Numbered from the stretch's first letter, positions 1 to 10,791 are shown. The stretch: DNA of 64,000 bases from Citrobacter sp. Res13-Sevr-PEB04-36 (GCF_015672735.1 NZ_JADABY010000039.1:96821-160820), one strand, 5' to 3'. Translations and numbers: made by a program. Notes: generated from the sequence alone by a model not told the origin.

Positions 1-471
1 CGCATTGATGTGGCAATCCGCATCACGGATAACCCTGAACCAGGCACCATCGCCCGCCGTCTGGGTGATTGTGAGTCGGTGTTATGCGCCTCCGCGGACT
101 ATCTGCATCAGCATGGCACTCCGCAAAATCTTGATGAACTCGCCCAACACAATTGCCTTTACTACAGCGGTTTCGCTGGAAAATCCTGGCACTTTCACGA
201 TGAGCAGGGCGATGCCGTATCGGTGGCAATAAAGGGAAATCTCAGTGCGGGGATCTCTGCGCTATTATGTGAGTCGGCACTGGCCGGGATGGGCATTGCG
301 CTGGTGCCAGAACAAGAGGCGCGTGAAGGACTGGCACAAGGTCGGTTGATCCGGCTTTTGCCCCAGCTCAAGCCGCGATGTCTGCCGATTTATGGTTTAT
401 ATCTGTCGCGTGAGCATCAACCAGCAGGGCTGCGTCTGCTATTGGATGCTCTACAAGAAACCCTGGTCTGA
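1..471 (+). CDS. LysR-family transcriptional regulator, C-terminal part (truncated by window edge)
   Basis: An open frame enters from the left edge and ends at TGA 469-471, giving about 156 residues with no start in the window. The sequence reads as the second half of a LysR effector-binding domain: a DVAIRITDNPEPGTIARRLG stretch, then CASADYL, SALAGMGIALVPE near the end, and a closing LRLLLDALQETLV helix. These are the usual positions of the hinge and effector pocket in the DmlR/YafC-like group. The N-terminal helix-turn-helix lies outside the window, so neither the target genes nor the ligand can be inferred. It reads toward the suf region but is separated from it by a strong terminator. 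Confidence 0.85.
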   Translation, partial: RIDVAIRITDNPEPGTIARRLGDCESVLCASADYLHQHGTPQNLDELAQHNCLYYSGFAGKSWHFHDEQGDAVSVAIKGNLSAGISALLCESALAGMGIALVPEQEAREGLAQGRLIRLLPQLKPRCLPIYGLYLSREHQPAGLRLLLDALQETLV

Positions 472-534
472 ATATATGAGCTGTGTCTGCCTATAAAATA
501 GACAAAACGCAGTTTGTGTTAAAAAAGTCGCGTC

Positions 535-656
535 AGGATATGAGACCATTCTTATCGCCCCTTCAAGAGCTAAGCCATCGTGAGTGCCGGAGATAAGCGC
601 CGGATGGGGCCGGAACCCTTAAGGCTGCTAACATAGCAGCCTTAAGGGTTTTTTTA
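535..656 (+). ncRNA. Candidate small RNA ending in a strong intrinsic terminator
   Basis: The gap between the LysR stop and position 858 has no convincing ORF but ends a GC-rich stretch with a near-ideal intrinsic terminator at 614-656. In E. coli the small RNA RydB lies beside sufA, so position fits a RydB-like gene. I cannot confirm sequence identity from memory. The 5' end is a guess. The alternative is that this is simply the terminator of the LysR gene, about 140 bp after its stop. Confidence 0.3.
614..656 (+). terminator. Very strong rho-independent terminator
   Basis: A 17-bp perfect stem (614-630 with 634-650) has a 3-nt loop and is followed directly by a run of T to 655. It would stop rightward transcription from the LysR gene or from a small RNA before the suf region. 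Confidence 0.9.
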
Positions 657-857
657 TTGTCTGCTTACCGCGAGTGAGTTTTGCTCTGATTTTTTACAGC
701 TGTTATCTAAAATGTGGGGATGACATTTAAGTCTATGCCTGACACATCCGCTTTATACCGATGAGAAAATGACGGGGCAAGTTCACTGGTGTGTTGTCAC
801 TGATATCATCGGGTGTGCTGATATTGGTAATATTAATATGTTAACCGGGTTTACATC

Positions 858-1593
858 GTGGCAGAAAATCTTGTTTTCAATTTTAAGAATCAAATATCCA
901 TTCATTATCGGTTCAAACCTGCGGTAAGAGATTGCCGGCATCTGTTGATCGTTATGTCAGGATTCAATATCCCGGATCCTACCGTTTATGATTTTACCAT
1001 GCTCGACCACTGCCATTCCGCCATCTTGTGGATTAAAGATGACTTTGGCGGTCTGCCGGCTTATTACTTATGCAATGAAATGAACTTCGATATAGAACAG
1101 GGGATCAGCCTGCTCATTCAGGGGGTGATTGATTTTGTAAAACCCGCAGATACGACCATTCTTGGTGCTTCCAAGGGAGGGTCGATGTCGTTGTATTATG
1201 GCCTTAAACATAATATTCAAAATATCATCACCGCCGTGCCGCAGTTTTATATCGGTAGCATCGCCGGAGAAGATAACAAAATTAGATAATCTACTGATCG
1301 ACGTTATCAATAAAGATAAACATAAAAATGCGAATATATATCTTTTTACCTCACCCGATGATAAACAGTTTTCTGTAGAAATTGAGCCAAATTTAGCATT
1401 GCTACACGAGTATGCGAACTTTAACTTGGTTGAAACATGCTCGTCTTATGCTAAACAACACAATCAGATCACGCGCTATAATCTGAACGTCATTCTGTCC
1501 ATAATTTATCAACTTGAAAATAATATAACGCCAGCATATGGGCAGGTTAGAAATGGAGATGGATGGTTGCCGGTTGTTAGCTGTAGTCGGTAA
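858..1593 (+). pseudogene. Frameshifted alpha/beta-hydrolase-like protein
   Basis: Two overlapping frames make up one probable gene. The first runs from GTG 858 to a stop at 1287-1289. The second continues in the +1 frame to TAA 1591-1593. The first part carries a nucleophile-elbow motif, ILGASKGGSMSLYYG, and the preceding strand IVMSGFN, both typical of alpha/beta hydrolases. The second part continues as KLDNLLIDVINKDKHKNANI, a plausible continuation with the same AT-rich composition. The shift lies between about 1252 and 1286, possibly at the short A run near 1277-1280. An intact product would be about 240 residues. Function is unknown; some capsule or accessory-secretion hydrolases look similar. 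A sequencing error is possible but cannot be judged here. Confidence 0.6.
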
Positions 1594-1805
1594 CGCGTGT
1601 GGTGATTGCTATCATAGAAATAGTCATTTTCTATACATCTTTTGATTTTTGACCTGTCTCGCCGATTTCCCCTCATTAATTCATTATTTATCAAAGTATT
1701 GAACAAAATAATCCATCTCTGTAAACCCTCGCTGCAGGGTCTATGCTTAATAAAAGTATTCAAAAAGGGCGGTTAACCCGAATGCCCCTGCTGATGAGGG
1801 GTTGA

Positions 1806-1824
1806 AGTGATAATCATTATCACT
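1806..1824 (+). promoter_or_regulatory. Fur box upstream of sufA
   Basis: AGTGATAAT-C-ATTATCACT is a perfect 19-bp palindrome centred on 1815 that closely matches the Fur consensus. In E. coli suf is repressed by Fur with iron and induced by OxyR and apo-IscR under oxidative stress or Fe-S shortage. The box lies 45 bp before the sufA start, so it would overlap the promoter or early leader. Confidence 0.9.
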
Positions 1825-1868
1825 AACATGGTGTTGTAGCATGCAGGCTAATGACTCGAGGTAACCCT

Positions 1869-2237
1869 ATGGAATTGCATTCAGGAACATTTAATCCGGA
1901 CGATTTTACATGGCGTGGGTTGACGTTAACGCCAGCCGCAGTAGCGCATATTCGTGAGCTGGTTTCAAAACAGCCCAATATGCTGGGCGTGCGGTTAGGC
2001 GTGAAGCAAACAGGATGTGCGGGGTTTGGCTATGTGCTGGATACCGTCAGCCAACCAGAAAAAGACGATCTGCTGTTTGAGACGGATGGCGCCAGGCTGT
2101 ATGTGCCGTTGCAGGCGATGCCGTTTATTGACGGAACTGAAGTCGATTTTGTTCGTGAAGGATTAAATCAGTTATTTAAATTTCATAACCCGAAAGCCCA
2201 GAACGAATGCGGCTGTGGCGAAAGTTTTGGGGTATAG
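1869..2237 (+). CDS. sufA: SufA, A-type Fe-S carrier
   Basis: SufA receives Fe-S clusters from the SufBCD scaffold and passes them to apo-proteins in the cytosol. The 122-residue product matches the E. coli length. It has the three A-type cysteines: the single Cys in [11 protein letters not shown] and the C-terminal pair in [12 protein letters not shown] chose ATG 1869 because it gives [10 protein letters not shown] at the usual N terminus and has the GAGGTAA ribosome site at 1858-1864; an upstream in-frame ATG at 1851 would add six residues. It is the first gene of the suf operon, ends 8 bp before sufB, and lies behind the Fur box. Confidence 0.97.
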   Translation: MELHSGTFNPDDFTWRGLTLTPAAVAHIRELVSKQPNMLGVRLGVKQTGCAGFGYVLDTVSQPEKDDLLFETDGARLYVPLQAMPFIDGTEVDFVREGLNQLFKFHNPKAQNECGCGESFGV

Positions 2238-2245
2238 GCGGTACT

Positions 2246-3733
2246 ATGTCGCGTAACACTGAAGCAACTGACGATGTCAACACCTGGGCTGGCGGACACC
2301 TCAATTACAAAGAGGGATTCTTCACCCAACTCAAAACCGATGAACTGGCTAAAGGCATCAATGAAGATGTCGTGCGGGCGATTTCCGCGAAACGCAACGA
2401 ACCGGACTGGATGCTGGCGTTTCGCCTGGACGCGTTTAAGGCGTGGCTGACCATGGAGGAGCCGCACTGGTTAAAAGCGCATTACGATAAACTGAATTAC
2501 CAGGATTACAGCTATTACTCCGCGCCTTCCTGCGGCAATTGCGATGAAACCTGCGTCTCTGAACCGGGAGCGGTACAACAAACGGGCGCGAATGCATTTT
2601 TAAGCAAAGAGGTTGAGGACGCTTTCGAACAGCTCGGCGTGCCGGTACGTGAAGGTAGAGAAGTGGCGGTCGATGCTATTTTTGACTCGGTGTCGGTGGC
2701 GACCACCTATCGTGAAAAGCTGGCGGAGCAGGGCATTATTTTCTGTTCGTTCGGCGAAGCTATTCATGACCATCCTGAACTGGTGAAGAAATATCTCGGT
2801 ACCGTGGTGCCGGGCAACGACAATTTTTTTGCCGCGCTGAATGCGGCGGTTGCCTCAGACGGCACGTTTATCTATGTGCCGAAAGGCGTGCGCTGCCCAA
2901 TGGAGCTTTCCACCTATTTCCGGATTAATGCGGAAAAAACAGGCCAGTTTGAACGCACCATCCTGGTGGCGGATGAAGGCAGCTATGTCAGCTACATTGA
3001 GGGCTGTTCTGCACCGGTGCGCGACAGCTACCAGTTGCACGCTGCGGTAGTCGAAGTGATTATCCATAAAGATGCTGAAGTAAAATACTCGACGGTGCAA
3101 AACTGGTTCCCCGGCGATGGTAATACCGGCGGCATTCTGAACTTCGTTACCAAGCGCGCACTGTGCGAAGGAGAAAACAGCAAAATGTCGTGGACCCAGT
3201 CGGAAACCGGCTCGGCCATCACCTGGAAATACCCAAGCTGTATTTTGCGCGGCGACAACTCCATCGGCGAATTCTACTCCGTTGCGTTGACCAGCGGCCA
3301 TCAGCAGGCCGATACCGGCACCAAGATGATCCACATCGGCAAGAACACCAAATCGACCATTATCTCGAAAGGGATCTCCGCCGGACACAGCCAGAACAGC
3401 TATCGCGGCCTGGTAAAAATCATGCCGACGGCCACCAACGCCCGTAACTATACCCAGTGTGACTCGATGCTGATTGGCGCGGACTGCGGGGCGCATACCT
3501 TCCCGTACGTAGAGTGTCGCAACAACAGCGCCCAGCTTGAACACGAAGCCACGACCTCACGCATTGGGGAAGATCAGCTGTTCTACTGTCTGCAGCGGGG
3601 TATCAGCGAAGAAGACGCCATCTCGATGATCGTCAACGGGTTCTGTAAAGACGTGTTCTCTGAACTGCCGCTGGAGTTCGCTGTGGAAGCGCAAAAACTT
3701 CTCGCCATCAGCCTTGAACACAGCGTCGGTTAA
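2246..3733 (+). CDS. sufB: SufB, Fe-S scaffold subunit
   Basis: SufB builds the nascent Fe-S cluster in the SufBC2D complex, taking sulfur from SufE. The product is 495 residues, the E. coli length, and nearly every block is recognisable: [15 protein letters not shown] near residue 95, [14 protein letters not shown], the beta-helix core with [14 protein letters not shown], and the C-terminal [19 protein letters not shown]. The start is ATG 2246 ([11 protein letters not shown]). The frame stays open upstream to 2207, but that part overlaps sufA and is not conserved. A 16-bp gap separates it from sufC. Confidence 0.98.
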   Translation: MSRNTEATDDVNTWAGGHLNYKEGFFTQLKTDELAKGINEDVVRAISAKRNEPDWMLAFRLDAFKAWLTMEEPHWLKAHYDKLNYQDYSYYSAPSCGNCDETCVSEPGAVQQTGANAFLSKEVEDAFEQLGVPVREGREVAVDAIFDSVSVATTYREKLAEQGIIFCSFGEAIHDHPELVKKYLGTVVPGNDNFFAALNAAVASDGTFIYVPKGVRCPMELSTYFRINAEKTGQFERTILVADEGSYVSYIEGCSAPVRDSYQLHAAVVEVIIHKDAEVKYSTVQNWFPGDGNTGGILNFVTKRALCEGENSKMSWTQSETGSAITWKYPSCILRGDNSIGEFYSVALTSGHQQADTGTKMIHIGKNTKSTIISKGISAGHSQNSYRGLVKIMPTATNARNYTQCDSMLIGADCGAHTFPYVECRNNSAQLEHEATTSRIGEDQLFYCLQRGISEEDAISMIVNGFCKDVFSELPLEFAVEAQKLLAISLEHSVG

Positions 3734-3749
3734 AACTTAAGGAAAGCAC

Positions 3750-4496
3750 ATGTTAAGCATTAAAGATTTACAGGTCAGCGTCGAAGAGAAGGCGATCCTG
3801 CGCGGGCTGAGCCTTGAGGTCCGCCCGGGTGAAGTTCACGCCATTATGGGACCGAATGGCTCAGGGAAAAGTACGCTGTCGGCAACATTGGCCGGGCGTG
3901 ATGATTATGCTGTCACCGGGGGAACGGTGGAATTTAACGGTAAAGATTTACTGGAACTGTCGCCGGAAGACCGGGCCGGTGAGGGCATCTTTATGGCGTT
4001 TCAGTACCCGGTAGAAATCCCCGGTGTCAGCAATCAGTTTTTCCTGCAAACCGCGCTTAATGCGGTACGCGGTTACCGTGGTGAAGAAGCACTGGATCGA
4101 TTCGACTTCCAGGATTTGATGGAAGAGAAAATCGCGTTGTTGAAGATGCCGGAAGATTTGCTCACTCGTTCGGTGAACGTCGGCTTCTCCGGCGGCGAGA
4201 AAAAGCGTAATGACATTCTGCAGATGGCGGTACTGGAGCCTCAGCTGTGCATTCTCGACGAGTCTGATTCGGGGCTGGATATTGATGCGCTAAAGATTGT
4301 TGCCGATGGCGTCAATTCGCTGCGCGACGGCAAGCGTTCGTTCATTATCGTTACCCACTATCAACGCATCCTTGATTATATCAAACCCGATTACGTCCAT
4401 GTTTTGTATCAGGGGCGCATTGTTAAGTCCGGCGATTTCACGCTGGTTAAACAGCTGGAGGAGCAAGGATATGGCTGGCTTAGTGAACAGCAGTAA
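3750..4496 (+). CDS. sufC: SufC, ABC-type ATPase of the Suf complex
   Basis: SufC is the cytosolic ATPase that drives conformational change in SufBC2D during cluster assembly; it is not a transporter. The 248-residue product has Walker A GPNGSGKST (residues 34-42), ABC signature FSGGEKKRN, Walker B LCILDESDSGLD, and the switch histidine in IIVTHYQR. The substitution DESDSGLD for the transporter DEPTSGLD is the Suf-family hallmark. Its last 26 bp overlap the start of sufD, implying translational coupling. Confidence 0.98.
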   Translation: MLSIKDLQVSVEEKAILRGLSLEVRPGEVHAIMGPNGSGKSTLSATLAGRDDYAVTGGTVEFNGKDLLELSPEDRAGEGIFMAFQYPVEIPGVSNQFFLQTALNAVRGYRGEEALDRFDFQDLMEEKIALLKMPEDLLTRSVNVGFSGGEKKRNDILQMAVLEPQLCILDESDSGLDIDALKIVADGVNSLRDGKRSFIIVTHYQRILDYIKPDYVHVLYQGRIVKSGDFTLVKQLEEQGYGWLSEQQ

Positions 4497-5742
4497 CGTG
4501 CTGCAGCAGTGGCATCACCTGTTTGAGTTGCAGGGCGAAACCCGCTCGCAGCACGCGCAGCAACACTTACAGCAGATGCTGCGTCTGGGGCTGCCTACGC
4601 GTAAGCATGAAGACTGGAAATACACGCCGCTGGAAGGATTAGCCAGCGGTCAGTTTGTAAGCCATTTTGCCGCGGTAAGCCTGGCACAGTGCGAGGCGCT
4701 GGCGGCTGGGATTGATGCTGTGCGGCTGGTATTTGTCGACGGGAAATTCTGCGAAGCGCTAAGCGACAGCGCGGACGGCAGCGGCTTTGACATTACCGTT
4801 GACGAAGCGCACCTGTCGCTACCGGCACCGATTCAGCCGGAGGTTTTTCTGCACCTGACGGAAAGCCTGTCGCGCAGCGTGACGCATATCAAGGTGAAAC
4901 GTAATCAGCGCCCGACGAAACCGCTGCTGCTGATGCACATCACCCAGGGAGTGGCGGGCGATGACGTCAATACCGCGCATTATCGCCACCACCTTGAACT
5001 GGAGGAAGGTGCAGAAGCTACCCTCATCGAACACTATGTCAGCCTCAACGAGAAAAGGCACTTTACCGGCGCGCGCATCACGATGAACGTTGAGGCCAAT
5101 GCCCACTTGCAGCATATCAAGCTGGCGTTTGAAAACCCGGTCAGCCATCACTTCGCCCATAACGACATTCAGCTGAGCGCAGATGCCACGGCGGTGAGCC
5201 ACAGCTTTTTGCTCGGCGATGCGGTATTGCGCCATAACACCAGCACCCAGTTGAACGGCGAAAACACCACGCTGCGGATTAACAGTCTGGCGATGCCGGT
5301 GAAAAACGAAGTCTGCGACACCCGGACCTGGCTTGAGCACAACAAAGGCTATTGCAATAGCCGTCAGCTGCATAAAACCATCGTTAGCGATAAAGGCCGG
5401 GCGGTGTTCAATGGTCTGATCAACGTGGCGCAGCACGCGATTAAAACCGACGGGCAGATGACAAACAATAATTTGCTGCTCGGTAAGTTGTCGGAAGTGG
5501 ACACCAAACCGCAGCTGGAAATCTATGCCGATGACGTGAAATGCAGCCACGGCGCGACGGTAGGGCGGATCGACGATGAGCAGATGTTCTATCTGCGCTC
5601 GCGTGGGATCGGTCAGCAGGATGCTCAACAGATGATTCTCTATGCGTTTGCCGCTGAGCTGACGGAAGCCCTGGGCGATGAAACGCTTAAACAACAGGTT
5701 CTGGCGCGTATAGCTCAACGCCTGCCGGGAGGCGTAGCATGA
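4471..5742 (+). CDS. sufD: SufD, Fe-S scaffold subunit
   Basis: SufD is the SufB paralogue of the SufBC2D scaffold and is linked to iron acquisition by the complex. The 423-residue product ([18 protein letters not shown] start) has the E. coli length. It keeps [17 protein letters not shown] near the N terminus and [20 protein letters not shown], with its conserved His, near the C terminus. The open frame extends upstream inside sufC, but ATG 4471 with the AGGAG-like site just before it is the family start. It overlaps sufC by 26 bp and sufS by 4 bp. Confidence 0.97.
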   Translation: MAGLVNSSNVLQQWHHLFELQGETRSQHAQQHLQQMLRLGLPTRKHEDWKYTPLEGLASGQFVSHFAAVSLAQCEALAAGIDAVRLVFVDGKFCEALSDSADGSGFDITVDEAHLSLPAPIQPEVFLHLTESLSRSVTHIKVKRNQRPTKPLLLMHITQGVAGDDVNTAHYRHHLELEEGAEATLIEHYVSLNEKRHFTGARITMNVEANAHLQHIKLAFENPVSHHFAHNDIQLSADATAVSHSFLLGDAVLRHNTSTQLNGENTTLRINSLAMPVKNEVCDTRTWLEHNKGYCNSRQLHKTIVSDKGRAVFNGLINVAQHAIKTDGQMTNNNLLLGKLSEVDTKPQLEIYADDVKCSHGATVGRIDDEQMFYLRSRGIGQQDAQQMILYAFAAELTEALGDETLKQQVLARIAQRLPGGVA

Positions 5743-6959
5743 CATTTCCGATTGAAAAAGTACGGGCTGACTTTCCGGTCCTGATGCGAGAAGTGAACGG
5801 CCTGCCGCTGGCGTATCTGGACAGCGCCGCCAGTGCGCAAAAACCGAATCAGGTGATTGATGCCGAAGCTGAGTTTTACCGCCATGGTTATGCGGCGGTT
5901 CACCGTGGTATTCATACCTTAAGCGCTCAGGCGACGGAAAAAATGGAGAATGTGCGTAAGCTGGCGTCGTTGTTTATTAACGCCCGCTCCGCTGAAGAAC
6001 TGGTGTTTGTGCGCGGTACGACCGAGGGCATTAATCTGGTGGCTAACAGTTGGGGCGCCAGCAATGTGCGGGCGGGTGATAACATCATTATTAGCGAGAT
6101 GGAGCACCATGCCAACATCGTACCATGGCAAATGCTGTGTGCCCGCGTGGGCGCTGAGCTACGCGTCATCCCATTGAATGATGATGGCACTTTGCAACTG
6201 GATAGCCTGCCGTCCCTGTTCGACGAGCACACTCAGTTGCTGGCGATTACCCATGTATCCAACGTGCTGGGTACCGAAAACCCGCTAGCAGAGATGATTG
6301 CGTTGGCGCATCAGCACGGGGCAAAAGTGCTGGTCGATGGCGCGCAGGCGGTGATGCACCATAAGGTGGATGTGCAGGCGCTCGATTGCGACTTTTATGT
6401 CTTCTCGGGACATAAACTGTACGGCCCCACCGGTATCGGCGTGCTGTATGCCCGCGAGTCTTTGCTACAAGATATGCCGCCCTGGGAAGGCGGCGGTTCA
6501 ATGATAGCCACGGTTAGCCTGAGCCAGGGAACGACCTGGGCGAAAGCGCCCTGGCGTTTTGAGGCGGGAACGCCCAACACCGGCGGTATTATTGGCCTGG
6601 GGGCTGCCATTGAATATGTGAGTTCGCTGGGGCTGGATGACATCAGCGAGTACGAGCAGTTCATGATGCGCTATGCGCTGGAACAGCTGGCCAGCGTGCC
6701 GGAACTGACGCTGTACGGCCCGCAGGACCGCCTGGGCGTCATCGCGTTTAACCTCGGTAAGCACCACGCCTACGACGTTGGTAGTTTTCTTGATAACTAT
6801 GGCATTGCCGTGCGCACCGGGCATCACTGCGCCATGCCGCTGATGGCGTATTATAACGTCCCTGCTATGTGCCGGGCCTCGATTGCCATGTACAACACCC
6901 AGGAAGAGGTTGACCGTCTGGTGACAGGACTTAAACGCATTCATCACTTACTGGGATAA
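5739..6959 (+). CDS. sufS: SufS, cysteine desulfurase
   Basis: SufS is a PLP-dependent class II cysteine desulfurase. It converts L-cysteine to alanine and holds the sulfur as a persulfide for transfer to SufE. At 406 residues it matches E. coli. The PLP lysine is in [11 protein letters not shown]. The catalytic Cys is in [11 protein letters not shown] (Cys364 in E. coli numbering). The conserved histidine is in [13 protein letters not shown], and substrate-site residues are in [12 protein letters not shown]. It starts inside the sufD stop region (4-bp overlap) and is followed 12 bp later by its partner sufE. Confidence 0.98.
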   Translation: MTFPIEKVRADFPVLMREVNGLPLAYLDSAASAQKPNQVIDAEAEFYRHGYAAVHRGIHTLSAQATEKMENVRKLASLFINARSAEELVFVRGTTEGINLVANSWGASNVRAGDNIIISEMEHHANIVPWQMLCARVGAELRVIPLNDDGTLQLDSLPSLFDEHTQLLAITHVSNVLGTENPLAEMIALAHQHGAKVLVDGAQAVMHHKVDVQALDCDFYVFSGHKLYGPTGIGVLYARESLLQDMPPWEGGGSMIATVSLSQGTTWAKAPWRFEAGTPNTGGIIGLGAAIEYVSSLGLDDISEYEQFMMRYALEQLASVPELTLYGPQDRLGVIAFNLGKHHAYDVGSFLDNYGIAVRTGHHCAMPLMAYYNVPAMCRASIAMYNTQEEVDRLVTGLKRIHHLLG

Positions 6960-6971
6960 CAGGGAGGCGTT

Positions 6972-7388
6972 ATGGCTGCGCTACCGGATAGAGATAAGTT
7001 GTTGCGTAATTTTATGCGCTGCGCGAATTGGGAAGAGAAGTATCTGTATATCATTGAATTAGGTCAGCGTTTAGCAGAGTTAAATGCTGACGATCGCTGC
7101 GAGAAAAATAGCATTCAGGGCTGTCAGAGTCAGGTATGGATAACAATGCGTCAGGACGCTGACGGCAGGATTAAATTACAGGGCGACAGTGACGCGGCAA
7201 TTGTGAAAGGGCTCATTGCCGTGGTATTTATTTTGTATGACCGAATGACTGCCGAGGATATTGTGAATTTTGATGTGCGCCCGTGGTTTGAAAAAATGGC
7301 GCTGGCACAGCATCTCACGCCATCGCGTTCACAGGGACTGGAAGCGATGATTCGCGCTATTCGTACGCAAGCGGCAACTCTTAGCTAA
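6972..7388 (+). CDS. sufE: SufE, sulfur acceptor for SufS
   Basis: SufE takes persulfide sulfur from SufS, stimulates its activity and delivers the sulfur to SufB. It is 138 residues, the standard length. The active-site cysteine is in [11 protein letters not shown] (Cys51). The closing residues [13 protein letters not shown] form the usual C-terminal helix. A GGGAGG-like ribosome site precedes ATG 6972. It is the last gene of the suf operon; palindromic REP-like DNA follows. Confidence 0.97.
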   Translation: MAALPDRDKLLRNFMRCANWEEKYLYIIELGQRLAELNADDRCEKNSIQGCQSQVWITMRQDADGRIKLQGDSDAAIVKGLIAVVFILYDRMTAEDIVNFDVRPWFEKMALAQHLTPSRSQGLEAMIRAIRTQAATLS

Positions 7389-7400
7389 ACTGATAAAACA

Positions 7401-7493
7401 CGTCATCCGGCAAGTCTTGCAGGATGACGCTGAGCAGATTAACGCAATGACTCGTACGCCGAATAACGCACCAGCCGTTATCCGGCAATAACG
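7401..7493. repeat. REP-like palindromes between sufE and ldtE
   Basis: Two inverted repeats fill this gap. CGTCATCC (7401-7408) pairs with GGATGACG (7422-7429), with an inner stem GCAAG/CTTGC. CGTTAT (7476-7481) pairs with ATAACG (7488-7493). The base pattern, including CATCCGGCA and TATCCGGCA, resembles enterobacterial REP/BIME elements that stabilise the 3' ends of operon mRNAs. They probably mark the end of the suf transcript. Confidence 0.6.
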
Positions 7494-7511
7494 CCAGGGG
7501 GGTGAGTGAGT

Positions 7512-8513
7512 ATGAAACGCGCGTCTATTATTACTCTAATGCTAATTGGCGCTTACAGCGCTATACAGGCCGCCTGGGCGGTCGATTATCCTTTGCCTGC
7601 GGCGAACAGTCGTCTTGTCGGACAGAATCAAACCTACACCGTGCAGGAGGGCGATAAAAACTTGCAGGCGATAGCCCGCCGGTTTGATACCGCCGCGATG
7701 CTGATCCTCGAAGCGAATAATACGATCGCCCCGGTACCCAGCCCTGGGACCCTGATTACGATTCCTTCGCAACTGCTGTTACCGGATGCGCCGCGCGAAG
7801 GCATTATTGTGAATCTGGCGGAGCTGCGTCTGTATTACTTCCCGCCGGGAGAGAATATCGTTCAGGTATTCCCTATTGGTATTGGCTTGCAGGGGCTGGA
7901 AACGCCGGTGATGGAAACCCGGGTTGGGCAGAAAATCCCTAATCCGACCTGGACACCGACGCCAGGCATCCGTAAACGCTCTCTGGAGCGCGGTATTACG
8001 TTACCGCCGGTTGTACCCGCCGGACCCAATAACCCGTTAGGACGCTTCGCACTGCGTCTGGCGCATGGAAATGGTGAATATCTCATCCACGGCACCAGCG
8101 CACCCGACAGCGTAGGCCTGCGCGTCAGTTCTGGCTGTATCCGCATGAACGCGCCGGACATCAAAGCCCTGTTTGCTCAGGTCAGGACCGGCACACCGGT
8201 CAGAGTGATTAACGAGCCGATAAAATACTCCATCGAGCCAAACGGCATGCGTTATGTTGAAGTGCACCGTCCCTTGTCACCGGAGGAAGAACAAAACGTA
8301 CAGACCATGCCGTATGTGCTGCCAGCAGGTTTTACCCAGTTTAAAGACAGTACAGCTGTAGATCCGGGGCTGGTGGATCGGGCGCTGTATCGTCGGGCAG
8401 GTTATCCGGTTACTGTCACGGTCGGGCAGACACCGATTGCGGCCAACGGGCCAGAGGTGAAGTCGGCACAGAATGGCGTACCAGAAGCAGGGGATGTGCG
8501 GACGATGCAATAA
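7512..8513 (+). CDS. ldtE: LdtE, L,D-transpeptidase (YnhG)
   Basis: LdtE is a periplasmic L,D-transpeptidase that forms meso-Dap-meso-Dap cross-links in peptidoglycan. The 333-residue product starts [20 protein letters not shown], a Sec signal peptide. A LysM-type domain ([18 protein letters not shown]...ITIP) and a YkuD catalytic domain follow. The active site is in the last part of Yku[12 protein letters not shown] then [10 protein letters not shown], which contains the nucleophilic cysteine. I prefer ATG 7512 over 7506 because it gives the conserved MKRAS start. It sits between the suf operon and lpp, as in E. coli. Confidence 0.95.
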   Translation: MKRASIITLMLIGAYSAIQAAWAVDYPLPAANSRLVGQNQTYTVQEGDKNLQAIARRFDTAAMLILEANNTIAPVPSPGTLITIPSQLLLPDAPREGIIVNLAELRLYYFPPGENIVQVFPIGIGLQGLETPVMETRVGQKIPNPTWTPTPGIRKRSLERGITLPPVVPAGPNNPLGRFALRLAHGNGEYLIHGTSAPDSVGLRVSSGCIRMNAPDIKALFAQVRTGTPVRVINEPIKYSIEPNGMRYVEVHRPLSPEEEQNVQTMPYVLPAGFTQFKDSTAVDPGLVDRALYRRAGYPVTVTVGQTPIAANGPEVKSAQNGVPEAGDVRTMQ

Positions 8514-8533
8514 CAGGGAAGGGGAAATGAAGG

Positions 8534-8565
8534 GCAAAAAAAATGGCGCACAATGTGCGCCATTT
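8534..8565 (-). terminator. lpp terminator
   Basis: A perfect 10-bp stem (8541-8550 with 8556-8565) has a 5-nt loop. On the minus strand it is followed by a run of T (A run at 8535-8543). It lies 18 bp past the lpp stop and fits the efficient terminator expected for this very highly expressed gene. Confidence 0.92.
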
Positions 8566-8582
8566 CTATTACACAGATACTA

Positions 8583-8831
<249 letters not shown>

Positions 8832-8864
8832 CTAGATTGAGTTAATCTCCATGTAGCGTTACAA

Positions 8865-8893
8865 GTATTACACAAAGCTTTTTAGGTTGAGAA
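8865..8893 (-). promoter_or_regulatory. lpp promoter
   Basis: On the minus strand, -35 TTCTCA (8893-8888) and -10 TAATAC (8870-8865) are separated by 17 bp. The flanking sequence is essentially that of the E. coli lpp promoter as I remember it. The leader runs about 40 nt to a GAGGG site. Upstream, 8900-9060 is AT-rich, as expected for a strong promoter's upstream region; I see no gene there. Confidence 0.8.
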
Positions 8894-9074
8894 TATTTTT
8901 TTGATGCGAATGCACTTATTTTTGATCGTTCGCTCAAAGAAGCATCGAATTGTGCAAAAACGGCTAAAAACCCGAGTGAAAACAGAAAGCTTCCATCGGA
9001 TTCATCTTAGATAATCTCTAATTAGATAGTGAAATCCGATTTGATTTTTTATTAATAGTGGCTATCACAAAAAT

Positions 9075-9102
9075 AAAAAAAGCGCCGCAAGGGCGCTTTT
9101 TA
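9075..9102 (-). terminator. pykF terminator
   Basis: The stem AGCGCC/GGCGCT (9081-9086 with 9092-9097), flanked by A and T runs on both sides, lies 25 bp after the pykF stop. Because both flanks are homopolymeric it could work in either direction. Confidence 0.85.
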
Positions 9103-9127
9103 GGCAAATTAATTCCCGATGGAATTA

Positions 9128-10549
9128 TTACAGCACGTGAACAGATGCGGTGTTGGTGGTGCCGCTCGGTACCAGCGCACCGGAAACCATCACCACAACG
9201 TCGCCTTTCTGTGCCAGGCCGCGTTCAACCAACTGCAGCGCAACTTCTTTACCCAGACGGTAGAAATCATCAGTAGAGGCGATTTCTTTCACCAGGTGCG
9301 GCACCACGCCTTTGCTGAGAACCAGCTGGCGAGCAGTAACTTCGTTGGTGGTCAGCGCCAGAATGGTCGCGTTCGGGAAGTATTTACGTACAGCTTTAGC
9401 CGATTTACCACCCTGGGTAGCCACGACGATCAGCGGAGCTTCCAGTTTTTCAGCGGTTTCTACTGCACCACGGCAAACGGCTTCGGTGATACGCAGTTTG
9501 CGGTTGTCATGGCTGTTGTCCAGGCGGCTGGTCATCACGCGGTCGGTACGTTCGCAGATGGTTGCCATGATTGAAACGGCTTCCAGCGGGTATTTACCTT
9601 TAGCGGATTCACCAGACAGCATGACCGCATCGGTACCGTCGAGGATGGCGTTTGCCACGTCACCGGCTTCAGCACGGGTCGGACGTGGGTTTTTGATCAT
9701 GGAGTCCAGCATCTGGGTCGCGGTGATAACCACTTTACGTGCGCGCACGCATTTTTCGATCATCATCTTCTGCGCGAAGATAACTTCTTCAACCGGGATT
9801 TCTACGCCCAGATCGCCACGCGCAACCATGATGCCGTCGGACGCTTCGAGGATCTCGTCGAAGTTGTTCAGGCCTTCCTGGTTTTCGATTTTGGAGATGA
9901 TCTGAATGTTTTCGCCGCCGTGTGCTTTCAGGTGCTCACGAATTTCAACGACGTCAGAACGTTTACGGATAAAGGACGCCGCAACGAAGTCAACGCCTTG
10001 CTCGCAACCAAAGATCAGGTCCTGCTTGTCTTTTTCAGCCAGTGCTGGCAGCGCGATAGAAACACCCGGCAGGTTAACGCCTTTGTTTTCGCCCAGGTCG
10101 CCGTTGTTCAGCACTTTACAGATAACTTTGTTACCTTCGATTGCGGTAACTTCCATGCCGATCAGACCATCGTCAACCAGCACAGTGTTGCCGACGGAAA
10201 GGTCATTGGTGAAGCCTTCATAGGTAACTGCAACGATCTCGTTGTTACCGACAACTGATTTGTCGGTGGTAAACGTGAAAGTCTGGCCCGCTTTCAGCGA
10301 AACGTCGTTACCGCCTTCCAGTTTAATGGTACGGATTTCCGGACCTTTGGTGTCCAGCAGGATGGCAGCTTTCTTGCCAGTCTTGCTCATCACGTTGCGC
10401 AAGTTCTTAATGCGCTGACCATGTTCTGCGTAATCGCCGTGGGAGAAGTTCAGACGCATGACGTTCATGCCCGCGTCCAGCATTTTGGTTAACATCTCTT
10501 CGGATTCGGTTTTCGGACCGATGGTGCAAACAATTTTCGTCTTTTTCAT
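9128..10549 (-). CDS. pykF: Pyruvate kinase I (fructose-1,6-bisphosphate activated)
   Basis: This enzyme converts phosphoenolpyruvate and ADP to pyruvate and ATP in glycolysis. The 473-residue product begins [19 protein letters not shown]. It carries the pyruvate kinase signature ending in the catalytic Lys ([11 protein letters not shown]), the metal-binding region [12 protein letters not shown], the [12 protein letters not shown] loop, and the C-terminal effector domain ending [13 protein letters not shown]. coli PykF is 470 residues; the small excess lies near [11 protein letters not shown] close to the C terminus. It is monocistronic, with a Cra site in its leader and a terminator downstream. 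Confidence 0.98.
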   Translation of the reverse strand: MKKTKIVCTIGPKTESEEMLTKMLDAGMNVMRLNFSHGDYAEHGQRIKNLRNVMSKTGKKAAILLDTKGPEIRTIKLEGGNDVSLKAGQTFTFTTDKSVVGNNEIVAVTYEGFTNDLSVGNTVLVDDGLIGMEVTAIEGNKVICKVLNNGDLGENKGVNLPGVSIALPALAEKDKQDLIFGCEQGVDFVAASFIRKRSDVVEIREHLKAHGGENIQIISKIENQEGLNNFDEILEASDGIMVARGDLGVEIPVEEVIFAQKMMIEKCVRARKVVITATQMLDSMIKNPRPTRAEAGDVANAILDGTDAVMLSGESAKGKYPLEAVSIMATICERTDRVMTSRLDNSHDNRKLRITEAVCRGAVETAEKLEAPLIVVATQGGKSAKAVRKYFPNATILALTTNEVTARQLVLSKGVVPHLVKEIASTDDFYRLGKEVALQLVERGLAQKGDVVVMVSGALVPSGTTNTASVHVL

Positions 10550-10754
10550 GACAGTCTTAGTCTTTAAGTTGAGAAGGATATGGAAATCTGGCTTCCGTCG
10601 CGCACGGATGGGAAGCTAAACCTGAGTTACGAAAGTTGTGATGCCTCGTTCTAAGGATAGGTGACATCGAAAGAGCGTGCAGAGGAATGTGTGCTTGCGT
10701 TTCAGCCCAACGGGTAGGAGAGTTTTGTAGTCGTTGAGTTTTACAGGTCAATGT

Positions 10755-10791
10755 GCTGAAACCATTCAAGAGACAATTGACGCGCATTATA
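10755..10791 (-). promoter_or_regulatory. pykF promoter with Cra (FruR) operator
   Basis: Minus-strand TATAAT at 10791-10786 is a good -10. Just downstream, at 10755-10769, GCTGAAACCATTCAA fits the Cra consensus RSTGAAWCSNTNHHW at every position. E. coli pykF is repressed by Cra binding at this kind of downstream position. The leader to the start codon is about 230 nt and holds no convincing gene. The 10,800-11,120 stretch also holds the promoter region of the next operon; I recognise no operator there. Confidence 0.75.

Noticed and set aside
4819..5745. Minus-strand 308-codon frame opposite sufD
   Set aside because: Shadow of the GC-rich, codon-biased sufD gene; rich in Arg/His/Gln as expected for antisense frames.
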